From: JBLNDJ01 sp050261515
GTDB lineage: Bacteria; Acidobacteriota; Terriglobia; Bryobacterales; Bryobacteraceae
Direction of reading: 5' to 3'
Assembly (NCBI GenBank): GCA_050261515.1
Contig: JBLNDJ010000018.1
Location: 62,001-126,000 of the forward strand
Length of the DNA: 64,000 nucleotides
The translations under genes and the position numbers were made by a program. Positions 50,990-59,268 of this stretch are shown here, in pieces. Within the stretch, counting starts at the first letter, position 1; each line of letters opens with the position of its first letter. The notes below the pieces were generated by a model that was given only the letters and a program-made list of their open reading frames with translations, did no database searches and had not been told where the DNA came from.

Positions 50990-52155
50990 TCTACGCACTG
51001 CTGGCGGTTGGGGCGGCGGCGGCCGCGTATCAACTGCTGGCGCTTGCCGCGGCATTGCTGCGGAAAAGGGGACAGACCCCTTTTCCTGAAGGAAAAGGGG
51101 TCTGTCCCCTTTTCCGCCCGCCGGTCTCCATCCTGAAGCCTGTCCACGGCCTCGATCCGGATTTCTACGAGGCGATTCGTTCGCACGCGGTGCAGCAGTA
51201 TCCCGAGTTCGAAATCATCTTCGGAGTGGGCCGGGCGGACGACCCGGCGATCCGCGACATCGAGCGATTGCAGGCCGAATACCCGGCGGTTCCGATCCGC
51301 CTGGTGCGAAGCGCGGCGAATGCGCCGAACCACAAGGCGGGCGTGCTGGCGGACCTGGCCGCGGCGGCGCGCTACCCGGTGCTGCTGGTGAACGACAGCG
51401 ATATACGCGTGCCGCGCGATTACCTGGCGCGCGTGGCGGCGCCGCTCGAGGACCCGGCGGTTGGGATGGTGACGTGCCTTTACCGTGCGCGGGCGCGGGG
51501 TTGGGCGGGCAGGTTCGAGGCGGTGGGGATTGCGACGGACTTCGCCCCGTCGGTGCTGGTGGCGCCGCTGGTGGGCGTCTCGGAGTTCGCGCTCGGCTCG
51601 ACGATGGTGTTCCGCGCGGCGGATCTGGCGCGCATCGGCGGCTTCGCCGCGATCGCGGACTACATCGCGGACGACTACCAGTTGAGCCGCCGCATCCGCG
51701 CGCTCGGCCGCCGGGTAGTGATTTCGAAGTGCGTGGTCGAGACCTCGGTTCCGGATTCGGGCTGGCGCGACATGTGGCGCCACCAGTTGCGCTGGGCGCG
51801 GACGATCCGGCTGGCGCGCGGCGGCGGTTACGCCGGCCTGCCGGTGGCGAACGCGACGCTCTGGGCCGTGCTGCTGGCCGCGGCCGGCGCGTGGTGGGCC
51901 GCACTGCCGCTGTTCGCCCTGAGGACGGCGGCGGGTCTGGCCGCGGCCGTGCTGGTGCTCGGCGACCGGCGCGCGCTGAAGGACGCGTACCTCATTCCGT
52001 TTCGCGATCTGACGGGGGTGGCCCTCTGGGCCTGCGGCCTGTTCGGGTCGGAAGTGGTCTGGAGGGACGCGCGCCTGCGCCTGGACCGCGAAGGACGGAT
52101 CGTCAAAATCGAGCGAAAGCCCCGAGAACTTGAAGTTTCGGCCGGAACCCGCTAG
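50986..52155 (+). CDS. hpnI: Hopanoid glycosyltransferase HpnI with an in-frame REP-encoded insert
   Basis: HpnI adds a GlcNAc-type sugar to bacteriohopanetetrol. The 389-residue membrane-anchored GT2 enzyme has PPVSILKPVHGLDPDFYEAI, the DXD-like NDSDIRVPRDYL, GSTMVFRAADL, and Q/R..W-type RHQLRWARTIRLARGGG. C-terminal TM segments follow. The start is GTG 50986. Residues 26-44 (from RKRGQTPFP to VCPLFR) are encoded by a palindromic element at 51060-51117 lying between the N-terminal TM helix and the catalytic domain. It is in frame, so the enzyme may still work. Confidence 0.88.
   Translation: MIYALLAVGAAAAAYQLLALAAALLRKRGQTPFPEGKGVCPLFRPPVSILKPVHGLDPDFYEAIRSHAVQQYPEFEIIFGVGRADDPAIRDIERLQAEYPAVPIRLVRSAANAPNHKAGVLADLAAAARYPVLLVNDSDIRVPRDYLARVAAPLEDPAVGMVTCLYRARARGWAGRFEAVGIATDFAPSVLVAPLVGVSEFALGSTMVFRAADLARIGGFAAIADYIADDYQLSRRIRALGRRVVISKCVVETSVPDSGWRDMWRHQLRWARTIRLARGGGYAGLPVANATLWAVLLAAAGAWWAALPLFALRTAAGLAAAVLVLGDRRALKDAYLIPFRDLTGVALWACGLFGSEVVWRDARLRLDREGRIVKIERKPRELEVSAGTR
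51060..51117. repeat. REP-like double palindrome inserted in hpnI
   Basis: Two arms of 26 bases, CGG-AAAAGGGG-ACAGA-CCCCTTTT-CC and its exact reverse complement, flank a TGAA loop. Each arm is itself a hairpin with a 10-bp stem and ACAGA/TCTGT loop. The GGGGACAGACCCC core resembles REP elements associated with IS200-like (RAYT) transposases. It reads through as 19 in-frame codons of hpnI. Confidence 0.8.
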
Positions 52156-52181
52156 ATTAGTTTGAGCAGTATCTTTCAATC

Positions 52182-52258
52182 GCGCCCGTAGCTCAGTTGG
52201 ATAGAGCGTCTGGCTACGAACCAGAAGGCCGGGAGTTCGAATCTCTCCGGGCGCACCA
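52182..52258 (+). tRNA. tRNA-Arg (anticodon ACG)
   Basis: A complete cloverleaf: acceptor GCGCCCG / CGGGCGC, D arm AGCTCAGTTGGATAGAGC (in part), anticodon stem TCTGG / CCAGA with loop CTACGAA (ACG at 52216-52218), and T arm GGGAGTTCGAATCTCTCC (in part). CCA is encoded (52256-52258). It sits 26 bp after hpnI. Confidence 0.97.
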
Positions 52259-52273
52259 CTCCAGGGGACTTCC

Positions 52274-53425
52274 ATGCGACATTCCAAATGGTTCCTTTTC
52301 CTGTTGGGGATTGGTGTCTCTGTTTGCGCCGCTGAAGCGAAGACGGTCCGGGTGTGCGCGGGGCAGACGGCGATCTCGATTCGCTGGCGGCTGAGCGCGG
52401 CCGAGGCTCTGAGGGAAGTGGACCGCGCTCTCGGCGAACTGGAGCAGGTCGTGCGCCGGGCCGGCCGCGACGGCTGCGACGTCCTCGCGCTGCCTGAAGA
52501 TACTCTCGGCCTGCTTCGCTGGGAAGCCGCGCACAAGCCGGAAATCTACGGAGTGCTCTCGCAGGCCGTGCCGAAGATGCTGGATCGCCTGGGCCGGGAG
52601 GCCGCCGCACACAACATGTATCTCATCTGCTCCAGCGACACGGCGGAACCCGACGGCACCTATCGCAATACCGCCTTCTTCCTGGGCCGGAACGGCAGGG
52701 AGATCGGGCGCTACTACAAGGTGCAAACCACGGTGGCGGAATCGGACCGGCGGCGGGGTACGGACTTTCCGGTCTTCGAGACGCCCGACTTGGGCGGCGT
52801 CGGCATACTGATCTGCTACGACATGGTGATGCCCGAGGCGGCGCGCGTCCTGGCGTTGAAAGGGGCCGATATCGTGTTCCTCGTGACCATGGGCGGCGCC
52901 GTGACCACGGGAGACGAAGACCTCGAGCGGGCGGCGTTCCGAACGCGAGCGGCGGACAATTATCTCTACTTCGTGGTCGCGCGGCGGCGAGGCGGAGGGA
53001 TGATCCTCTCCCCGCAAGGCCGTTTCCTGGCAGAGGGCCTCGAGGCCAACAGCATCGCCAGAGCGGACATCGATCCGTTCGCGGGACGCGAAGGCGGGGA
53101 CGCGCTGAACTCCCAGACGGACATGCGCGCCCGGCTGTTCCGCGAGCGGAACCCCGCGGCCTACGCCGTCCTCAGCGATCCGAACCCTCCGGTGCTGCGG
53201 AAGATCCCGGCAACTATCACGGTCGAGGACGCTGTACGGATCGGCGGCGGCGCTCTGACGATCGGCGAGGAGCGCTTCGGGCAGGCCGAGGAACTCGCGA
53301 GGGCGGGCAGGACCGCCGACGCCATCCGCGCCTTCGAGAAACTGCGCCAGGATTATCCGAAGACCTGGATCGACCGGGTCGCCAGAGAGCGGCTCGCCAA
53401 GCTCGGCGCGGCGGATTCACGCTGA
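52274..53425 (+). CDS. Secreted carbon-nitrogen hydrolase (nitrilase superfamily)
   Basis: The 383-residue protein has a signal peptide (WFLFLLGIGVSVCA). The Glu-Lys-Cys triad is present: Glu in VLALPEDTLG, Lys in RYYKVQTTV and Cys in ILICYDMVMPEAA. A second Glu (PEAARVL) completes the site. C-terminal residues (about 335-380) form TPR-like helices (EELARAGRTADAIRAFEKL). Substrate unknown. It is transcribed just after the tRNA. Confidence 0.85.
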   Translation: MRHSKWFLFLLGIGVSVCAAEAKTVRVCAGQTAISIRWRLSAAEALREVDRALGELEQVVRRAGRDGCDVLALPEDTLGLLRWEAAHKPEIYGVLSQAVPKMLDRLGREAAAHNMYLICSSDTAEPDGTYRNTAFFLGRNGREIGRYYKVQTTVAESDRRRGTDFPVFETPDLGGVGILICYDMVMPEAARVLALKGADIVFLVTMGGAVTTGDEDLERAAFRTRAADNYLYFVVARRRGGGMILSPQGRFLAEGLEANSIARADIDPFAGREGGDALNSQTDMRARLFRERNPAAYAVLSDPNPPVLRKIPATITVEDAVRIGGGALTIGEERFGQAEELARAGRTADAIRAFEKLRQDYPKTWIDRVARERLAKLGAADSR

Positions 53426-53428
53426 TGT

Positions 53429-54220
53429 TCACCCGCCGTAATACCGCATCATCACTCTCTCCACCACCGAGTACGGCGCCAGCCGTTTCAGCCAGACGGC
53501 GGCGCGCTCGTTAGCGGGGCCCGCGGTGTAGCGGAGGCGTGGTTTCGGCGCGTTGAGCACGCATTCGAGCAGGCGTGCCACGCGGTCCGGGCCGGGGCCG
53601 CTTTGTTCGTCGTGCGCCATGCGGGCGAGGGCGCGCTCCGCGGCGGCGTGGTAGACCGAGTCCTTCGTCGAGGCTGCGGCGCGGCGGCGATTCCGGGTGA
53701 GGCCGGTGCGGTGGTCGCCGGGCTCGATGAGCACTACCTTGATTCCGAAGCCGCGGGCTTCCATGCGCAGCGATTCGGTCAGGCCTTCGAGGGCGAACTT
53801 CGAGGCGCTGTAAATGGATTGATAGGGCAGCGCGACCAGGCCTGCGATCGAGCCGATGTTGACGATGTATCCCGCGCGTTGCGCGCGCATGGCAGGAAGC
53901 ACGGCGCGGCAGACGCGCATCACTCCGAACAAGTTCACCTCGAAGATTTGCCTGGCTTCCTCGATCGAAGTGTCTTCGAGCGCGCCGCCGATCGCGATTC
54001 CCGCGCTGTTGACGACGGCGTCGATCCTTTTCTCGCGATCGAGCACGGCCGAGACTGCCTGGCGCACGGATTCGTCGCTTCGGGCGTCCATCGCGAGCGG
54101 CGCGGTGCGCGAGGCTTCGTAGACGCGCCAGCCGCGCGCGGCCAGGCGCGCCGCGCACGCGCGCCCGATGCCGGACGACGCGCCCGTCACCAACGCCACA
54201 CGCTCGCTGGCACTCTGCAT
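53429..54220 (-). CDS. SDR family oxidoreductase
   Basis: The 263-residue classical SDR has TGASSGIGRACA (cofactor motif), NSAGIAIGG, NIGSIAGLVALPYQSIYSASKFAL, shown as NIGSIAGLVA and YSASKFAL (Ser, Tyr, Lys), and IEPGDHRTGL. It fits the oxidoreductase group that acts on larger hydrophobic substrates. ATG 54220 is used; the longer frame adds nothing conserved. It is convergent with the nitrilase (three-base gap). Confidence 0.88.
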   Translation of the reverse strand: MQSASERVALVTGASSGIGRACAARLAARGWRVYEASRTAPLAMDARSDESVRQAVSAVLDREKRIDAVVNSAGIAIGGALEDTSIEEARQIFEVNLFGVMRVCRAVLPAMRAQRAGYIVNIGSIAGLVALPYQSIYSASKFALEGLTESLRMEARGFGIKVVLIEPGDHRTGLTRNRRRAAASTKDSVYHAAAERALARMAHDEQSGPGPDRVARLLECVLNAPKPRLRYTAGPANERAAVWLKRLAPYSVVERVMMRYYGG

Positions 54221-54243
54221 CCGCTCCACAGTAGCATCTAAGG

Positions 54244-55449
54244 ATGCAGATCTCACGGCGGCAACTTCCAGCATGGCTTGTAGCGGCGCGCACGGCGGCC
54301 GCGGCGGCGCCCGAACCGGCGCGTACGGGATCTGACATCGGCAGCTTGTACCCGTTCGTGCAGAAGCAGGCGGACCGGTCCACGCTGGAGCTGTCGTTCC
54401 TTCGGCCGGAGTTTCGCGAGCTCAAGCCGTGGCAGGCGAAGCTGCGTCCGCTGCTGTTCGATCACATGTTCTACACGCCGGCGCGCGTCGCTCCCGAGCC
54501 GCGCGTCATCAGGCGCACCGAGCGCGACGGGTACGTCGAGGAATACCTCACGTTCCAGACTACGCCGGACCTGCGCGTGCCGGCCTTCGTGCTCATACCG
54601 AAGAACGCGAAGCTGCCCGCGCCGGGAGTCGTCGCGCTGCACGACCACGGCGGGTTCTATCTCTGGGGCAAGGAGAAGCTGCTCGAGCAGCCGGGCGAAC
54701 ATCCCGAGCTCACGCGGTTCCGGCGCGAGGCGTACGGCGGCAAGAGCATCGCGGCGGAGCTCGCCGCGCGCGGCTACGTCGTGATTGTCATCGACATGTT
54801 CTATTGGGGCGAGCGCCGCATGGTGCTCGACGACGATGCCGCCGATTTCCGCGAGCGGCCGTCCGATATGGCGCGCGAGCGCATCGCCGCTTTCAACCGC
54901 CGCTCGGGCGAAAACGAGCAGCTCGTGGCGCGCAGCCTGCTTACGGCGGGCGTCAGCTGGCCGGGCGTGATGCTGTGGGACGACATACGCACCGTCGATT
55001 ACCTGGCGTCGCGTCCGGAGGTCGATCCGAAGCGCATCGGGTGCGTGGGCCTTTCGGTCGGCGGATACCGCAGCTTCCATCTCGCCGCGCTCGACGAGCG
55101 CATCAAGTGCGCCGTGGATGTCTGCTGGATGACGTCGTATGCGACGCAGATCCAGTCGCGCATACGGAACACGGTGGGGCTGACGTTCCACATTCCGGGC
55201 ATCTACCGCTACGCCGACATGCCGGATTTCGCGGCTTTGATCGCGCCGCGCGCCGTGATGGTGATCGGCGGCTCGCGCGACGGGCTGTTCACGCCGGAGG
55301 GCGTCGCGGCGGCGCACGAGAAGATCCGGAAGTGCTACGCAAAGGCGGGTGTTGCCGAACGCCAGAACTGCCGCATGTACGACACGCCGCATGAATTCAA
55401 TCCGGAGATGCAGGCCGAAGCCTGGAAGTGGCTCGGCCGGTGGGTGTAG
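54244..55449 (+). CDS. Secreted alpha/beta hydrolase (acetylxylan esterase/dienelactone-hydrolase-like)
   Basis: The 401-residue protein has a Tat-like start (SRRQLPAWLVAARTAAAAA). An alpha/beta-hydrolase core follows: GVVALHDHGGFYLWGKE (oxyanion region), nucleophile elbow CVGLSVGGYRSFHL, a late Asp in IGGSRDGLF and His in DTPHEFNPEM. It resembles the large 'Abhydrolase_7/AXE1-like' proteins common in carbohydrate-degrading soil bacteria. Substrate cannot be named. Confidence 0.82.
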   Translation: MQISRRQLPAWLVAARTAAAAAPEPARTGSDIGSLYPFVQKQADRSTLELSFLRPEFRELKPWQAKLRPLLFDHMFYTPARVAPEPRVIRRTERDGYVEEYLTFQTTPDLRVPAFVLIPKNAKLPAPGVVALHDHGGFYLWGKEKLLEQPGEHPELTRFRREAYGGKSIAAELAARGYVVIVIDMFYWGERRMVLDDDAADFRERPSDMARERIAAFNRRSGENEQLVARSLLTAGVSWPGVMLWDDIRTVDYLASRPEVDPKRIGCVGLSVGGYRSFHLAALDERIKCAVDVCWMTSYATQIQSRIRNTVGLTFHIPGIYRYADMPDFAALIAPRAVMVIGGSRDGLFTPEGVAAAHEKIRKCYAKAGVAERQNCRMYDTPHEFNPEMQAEAWKWLGRWV

Positions 55450-55476
55450 GCGCTAAACTGAATCGAGGTTCCGAAT

Positions 55477-56340
55477 ATCGAGAACGGGAAAAATTCCGCT
55501 ACCCTGCTGATTGATTGCCCCGATCGCAAGGGGCTGGTCGCCACGATCGCGGAGTTTCTCTACGCGCACGGAGCGAACATCCTGCACGCCGACCAGCACC
55601 AGGATCGCGAAGCGGGCCAGTTCTTCATGCGCGTCGAATGGGAGCTCGAGGAGTTCGATCTGGCGCCCTCCGATCTTCACGCGCAGTTCGCGCCCATCGC
55701 CGAGCGCCTGCAATTGAACTGGCGCGTGGAGTATTCGTCGGTGCCGAAAAAGGTCGCGATCTTCGTGTCTCGCTACCTGCACTGCCTGGCGGACCTGCTG
55801 CACCGCTATCAGACCGGCGAGCTGCCGTGCGAGATCGCTTTCATCGCGGGCAATCATCCCGATGCGAGGCCGCTGGCTGAGTTCCATCGCATCCCGTTTC
55901 ACTGCGTTCCGGTCATCGACGGCGACAAGGCCACCGCCGAGCGGCGCCAGATCGAATTGCTCGAGGGCCAGGGCATCGATCTCGTTGTGCTCGCGCGCTA
56001 CATGCAGGTGCTCTCGCCGGATTTCGTTTCGCGCTATCCGCGGCGGATCATCAACGTCCACCACTCGTTCCTGCCGGCGTTCAGCGGCGCCAGGCCGTAC
56101 CACGCGGCGTTCCGGCGCGGCGTGAAGCTGATCGGCGCGACCAGCCACTATGTGACCAACGTGCTCGACGACGGCCCGATCATCGAGCAGGACGTGACGC
56201 GCGTCTCGCACCGCGACCAGCTCGAAGACCTGGTGCAGAAGGGGCGCGACCTCGAGCGCGTCGTGCTCTCGCGAGCCGTGCGCTGGCACCTCGACCACCG
56301 CATCCTGGTCTACGGGAACAAGACGGTGGTGTTCGACTGA
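55477..56340 (+). CDS. purU: Formyltetrahydrofolate deformylase PurU, no canonical start codon
   Basis: PurU hydrolyses 10-formyl-THF to formate and THF. Full-length homology starts with the ACT domain: SATLLIDCPDRKGLVATIAEF (in part) and HGANILHADQHQD. The catalytic domain has AFIAGNHPDARPLAE, ARYMQVLSPDFVSRYP, INVHHSFLPAFSGARPYH, in parts, and YVTNVLDDGPIIEQDV. The frame is open from TGA 55459-55461 but has no ATG/GTG/TTG before ATG 55627, which would remove the ACT domain. I place the start at ATC 55477 (IENGKNSATLL) because GAGG lies eight bases upstream. Expected length is then 287. Confidence 0.85.
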   Translation: MENGKNSATLLIDCPDRKGLVATIAEFLYAHGANILHADQHQDREAGQFFMRVEWELEEFDLAPSDLHAQFAPIAERLQLNWRVEYSSVPKKVAIFVSRYLHCLADLLHRYQTGELPCEIAFIAGNHPDARPLAEFHRIPFHCVPVIDGDKATAERRQIELLEGQGIDLVVLARYMQVLSPDFVSRYPRRIINVHHSFLPAFSGARPYHAAFRRGVKLIGATSHYVTNVLDDGPIIEQDVTRVSHRDQLEDLVQKGRDLERVVLSRAVRWHLDHRILVYGNKTVVFD

Positions 56341-56351
56341 GCGGGAGTTCT

Positions 56352-56963
56352 ATGCCGGCCATCCAGCAACAAACGATTGCCCTGCCGCAGCCGCGGCGCA
56401 AGGGCAAAATGTCCATCGAGGAAGCGATCCGGGCGCGGCGCTCGCGGCGCGCGTATTCATCGCAGCCGGTCTCGCTCGCAGATGCCGGTCAACTGCTCTG
56501 GGCGGCGCAGGGAATCACGGGGCCGGAGAAGCAGCGCACGGCGCCATCGGCCGGCGCGCTCTATCCACTCGAGCTGTACTTGTCGGCGGCGCGCGTCGAG
56601 GGCCTGGCGCCGGGAATTTACAAGTACGATCCCGAGGAGCACCAGCTCATTCCGCACGTCGCGGGCGAACGCCGCAGGGAACTGACCGCCGCGGCCAACG
56701 ATCAGGACTGCATGCGCTTCTCGGCTTGCGCGCTGCTGTTCGCGGCCGTCCGCGAGCGCACCGAAGCGAAGTACGAGGGCCGCGCGCCGCGTTTCATCTG
56801 TATTGAAACCGGACACGCCGTCGCGAACGTGTATCTGCAAGCCGCGGCGCTCGGCCTGGGGACGTGCATAGTCGGAGCGTTCGACCCGGATGCCGCCGCG
56901 CGCGTCGCCGAACTTCCACCGGAGGAGGAAATCGTGTGCCTGATGACCGCGGGGTGCCTATGA
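56352..56963 (+). CDS. SagB/nitroreductase-like FMN oxidoreductase
   Basis: The 203-residue protein fits the SagB/ThcOx or nitroreductase family: AIRARRSRRAYSSQPVSL with FMN-binding Arg, RTAPSAGALYPLELYL, GIYKYDPEEHQLIP, and ALGLGTCIVGAFDP. There is no YcaO/peptide gene nearby, so a ribosomal-peptide role is not indicated. It starts 12 bp after purU, and the stop overlaps the next gene by four bases. Confidence 0.85.
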   Translation: MPAIQQQTIALPQPRRKGKMSIEEAIRARRSRRAYSSQPVSLADAGQLLWAAQGITGPEKQRTAPSAGALYPLELYLSAARVEGLAPGIYKYDPEEHQLIPHVAGERRRELTAAANDQDCMRFSACALLFAAVRERTEAKYEGRAPRFICIETGHAVANVYLQAAALGLGTCIVGAFDPDAAARVAELPPEEEIVCLMTAGCL

Positions 56964-57838
56964 TGCCGCCCGTCAACCGCAGGGAATTTCTCGCGGCCGT
57001 TCCCGCCGCCGCGTTTGCGCGCCGGGCGCCGAAGCCCGTAGTTGCCGCGCACGTCTGGGTGTACGCCGCGCCGCTTCCGCAGTACGACGTCTACCCGATC
57101 CTCGACCGGATCTTCGCCGATATGAAGTGGGCCGGCATCGAGGCGATCGAGCTCATGCACAACGCGCTGCTGCACGCCGATTCGGTCGAGCGCGTGCGCG
57201 AGGCGTCAGGGAAGCACGGGCTCCCGGTTATCGGCAGCTCGTTCGAGGGGAAGATGTGGGACCGTTCCGCGCACTCCGCCATCGCCGACGCCGCCGAGAC
57301 GCTCGCGGAACGGTTGCAGCAACTCGGCGGGCGCACGCTCGGCACGTCGGTGGGCGATCCCGGGCCGCGCAGGAAGACTCCCGCGGAACTCGACGCGCAG
57401 GGCGAGATGGTCGCCAAGCTCTCCGCCATCTGCGCGCGCCGCAAGATCGTCCTGAACCTGCACAACCATACCTACGAAGTCCGCGACGGCGAATACGACC
57501 TGAAGGGAACGCTCGCGCGCGTGCCCGGCGTGAAGCTCGGCCCGGACCTGGACTGGCTGGCAGGCGCCGGCGTAGACCCGGCGGGCTTCATACGCCGCTA
57601 CGCCGGCCGCATCGTCTACGCGCACTTGCGCGACCGCAAGGCCGACGGCGTCTGGTCGGAGGCCATGGGCGAGGGCGCGATCGACTACAAGGCGATCGCT
57701 CGGGCTTTCCGCGACGTGAACTTCCGAGGCGATGTCGCCATCGAACTCGCACATCCGGCGGATTTCACGCCCACGCGCCCGCTGCGCGAAAGTCTCAGAA
57801 TCAGCCGCGAATTCGTTCGCAAAACGCTCGGCTGGTAG
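56960..57838 (+). CDS. Tat-exported TIM-barrel sugar isomerase/epimerase-like protein
   Basis: The 292-residue protein begins with a Tat-like signal (NRREFLAAVPAAAFARRA). A xylose-isomerase-like TIM barrel follows: KWAGIEAIELMHNALL, RKIVLNLHNHTYEV (metal His), VKLGPDLDWLAGAG, RIVYAHLRDRKAD and DVAIELAHPADFTP (Glu). Such exported isomerase-like proteins are typical of Acidobacteria and Planctomycetes. The start ATG 56960 overlaps the SagB stop. Confidence 0.82.
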   Translation: MMPPVNRREFLAAVPAAAFARRAPKPVVAAHVWVYAAPLPQYDVYPILDRIFADMKWAGIEAIELMHNALLHADSVERVREASGKHGLPVIGSSFEGKMWDRSAHSAIADAAETLAERLQQLGGRTLGTSVGDPGPRRKTPAELDAQGEMVAKLSAICARRKIVLNLHNHTYEVRDGEYDLKGTLARVPGVKLGPDLDWLAGAGVDPAGFIRRYAGRIVYAHLRDRKADGVWSEAMGEGAIDYKAIARAFRDVNFRGDVAIELAHPADFTPTRPLRESLRISREFVRKTLGW

Positions 57839-57886
57839 CGGAACACCGCCCCCGCTTTGGGCGTCTAATCGGGCAAGGAGATTTAC

Positions 57887-59215
57887 ATGCCCGAGCGCAA
57901 GCCCGCGCGGCTGCCGCTGATCTGCCGTGTTCTCATCGGCGCAGCGGGGTGGGTGGTCCCTCGCGGGCACCGGTCCGAGTGGCTACGGAAATGGCACGAC
58001 GGGGCGGGGCACTGGTGGGCGTTTCTCCACGAGCGGGAAGAGTTCCTGATTCGAGACGGCTATGCGCAGCTCGTGCGGCACTGCGCGACGGCGTTCGTCG
58101 ACGCCTTCTGGCTGCGCGTCAGCCGCGCGGAGTTGCGGCGCACGGTGCGCGGACCGGCGTTCGTGCTGGGCGTGGCGGCGCTGTTCTGCTGCGCCGCCGG
58201 ATTCGCGACCGGCGGGTTCCGCTCGCTGCGGACCGCCTTTCAGCCGCTGACCTATTCGGACTCGGAACGGCTGGTCGCCATCGTGCACGGAGGATTCGGC
58301 CAATATCCCAACCCGCCGCGCCAGGTCGCACGGTGGAAGCGCGAGGCCACGACGCTGGCGGGCATCGCCGCATGGTATTGCGGGCGGTACCCGGACGGGG
58401 CATATGCGACTCCGAACCTGTTTTCGCTGCTGGGCGTGCGGCCCCTGCTCGGCCGCACATTCCGCGAGAGCGACCGCGACGGCGTCCTGTTGAGCGAGGA
58501 TCACTGGCGCGAGTTTTATCATGCGGACCCGCGTGTGGTGGGGCGCGACGCGATCGGCGTTATTCCGAGCGATCTGCCCGGGCTGCCCGGCGATGTGCCG
58601 TTCTGGCGTGTGCTCGACCTCGAAGCGCGGGGCTCGCGGCGCTGGCTCGATACGATCGCGCGCCTGAAGCCCGGCGTCAGCCCCGCCCGCGCTCAGGAAG
58701 AGCTCGCGGGGCTGGCGCCCGATATGAGCGGCGTGCGGGTGAAGCGGCCCGGCGCCCCGATCCGGGAGCGGACCATTTTCTGCATGGCCGCGATCGCCTT
58801 CGGCGTGCTGCTCGGCGCGGTGCTGGTTTCCATGGGGAGGCAGTCGCCGGTGGCCGCGCGGGTATCGCGGGCACAGGCGGCGCGCGCGTGGGGGTTCCTG
58901 ATAGTCAAGTTGCTGCTGGTGCTGGGCGGCCTCCCTCTGCTGCCCCCGCTGCTGTTTCTCCCCGCCTGCGCTCTGGCAGTGCTTTGGTGCGTGTCCGATC
59001 AGCGGCGCCGCTGCCCGGTGTGCCTTCACAGGCTCGCGATGCCGGTTACGGTGGGGTCCTGGAGCAGTTCGTTTCTCGACCCCGCGATGACGGAGCTGCT
59101 ATGCGAGAACGGGCACGGCGCGCTGGCGATGCCCGAGACGCAATCGAGCGCCACAGAGCCCGACCGCTGGACGGCGATGGACGAATCATGGCGTGATTTG
59201 TTCAGTTTGAAGTGA
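57887..59215 (+). CDS. Reduced MacB/ADOP-like permease fragment with C-terminal zinc ribbon
   Basis: The 442-residue protein has an N-terminal amphipathic part and one TM helix (VLGVAALFCCAAGFATGG). A MacB-type periplasmic region follows (YPNPPRQVARWKREATTLAGIAAW, in part; TPNLFSLLGVRPLLGRTF; ARLKPGVSPARAQEEL), typical of acidobacterial 'duplicated orphan permeases'. Instead of the usual FtsX domains it has two short hydrophobic segments. It ends in a C-terminal CPVCLHRLAMPV...LCENGH that looks like a zinc ribbon. A strong SD (AAGGAG) precedes ATG 57887. It may be a decayed transporter reused for another role. Confidence 0.7.
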   Translation: MPERKPARLPLICRVLIGAAGWVVPRGHRSEWLRKWHDGAGHWWAFLHEREEFLIRDGYAQLVRHCATAFVDAFWLRVSRAELRRTVRGPAFVLGVAALFCCAAGFATGGFRSLRTAFQPLTYSDSERLVAIVHGGFGQYPNPPRQVARWKREATTLAGIAAWYCGRYPDGAYATPNLFSLLGVRPLLGRTFRESDRDGVLLSEDHWREFYHADPRVVGRDAIGVIPSDLPGLPGDVPFWRVLDLEARGSRRWLDTIARLKPGVSPARAQEELAGLAPDMSGVRVKRPGAPIRERTIFCMAAIAFGVLLGAVLVSMGRQSPVAARVSRAQAARAWGFLIVKLLLVLGGLPLLPPLLFLPACALAVLWCVSDQRRRCPVCLHRLAMPVTVGSWSSSFLDPAMTELLCENGHGALAMPETQSSATEPDRWTAMDESWRDLFSLK

Positions 59216-59268
59216 ATCTCTACTGGCTGAGCGCGAAAAACAGGAGTTTAATAGAATGAACTCCCAAG

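Noticed and set aside
56352..56963. Ribosomal-peptide (RiPP) cluster around the SagB-like gene
   Set aside because: No YcaO, leader peptide, protease or export genes lie nearby.
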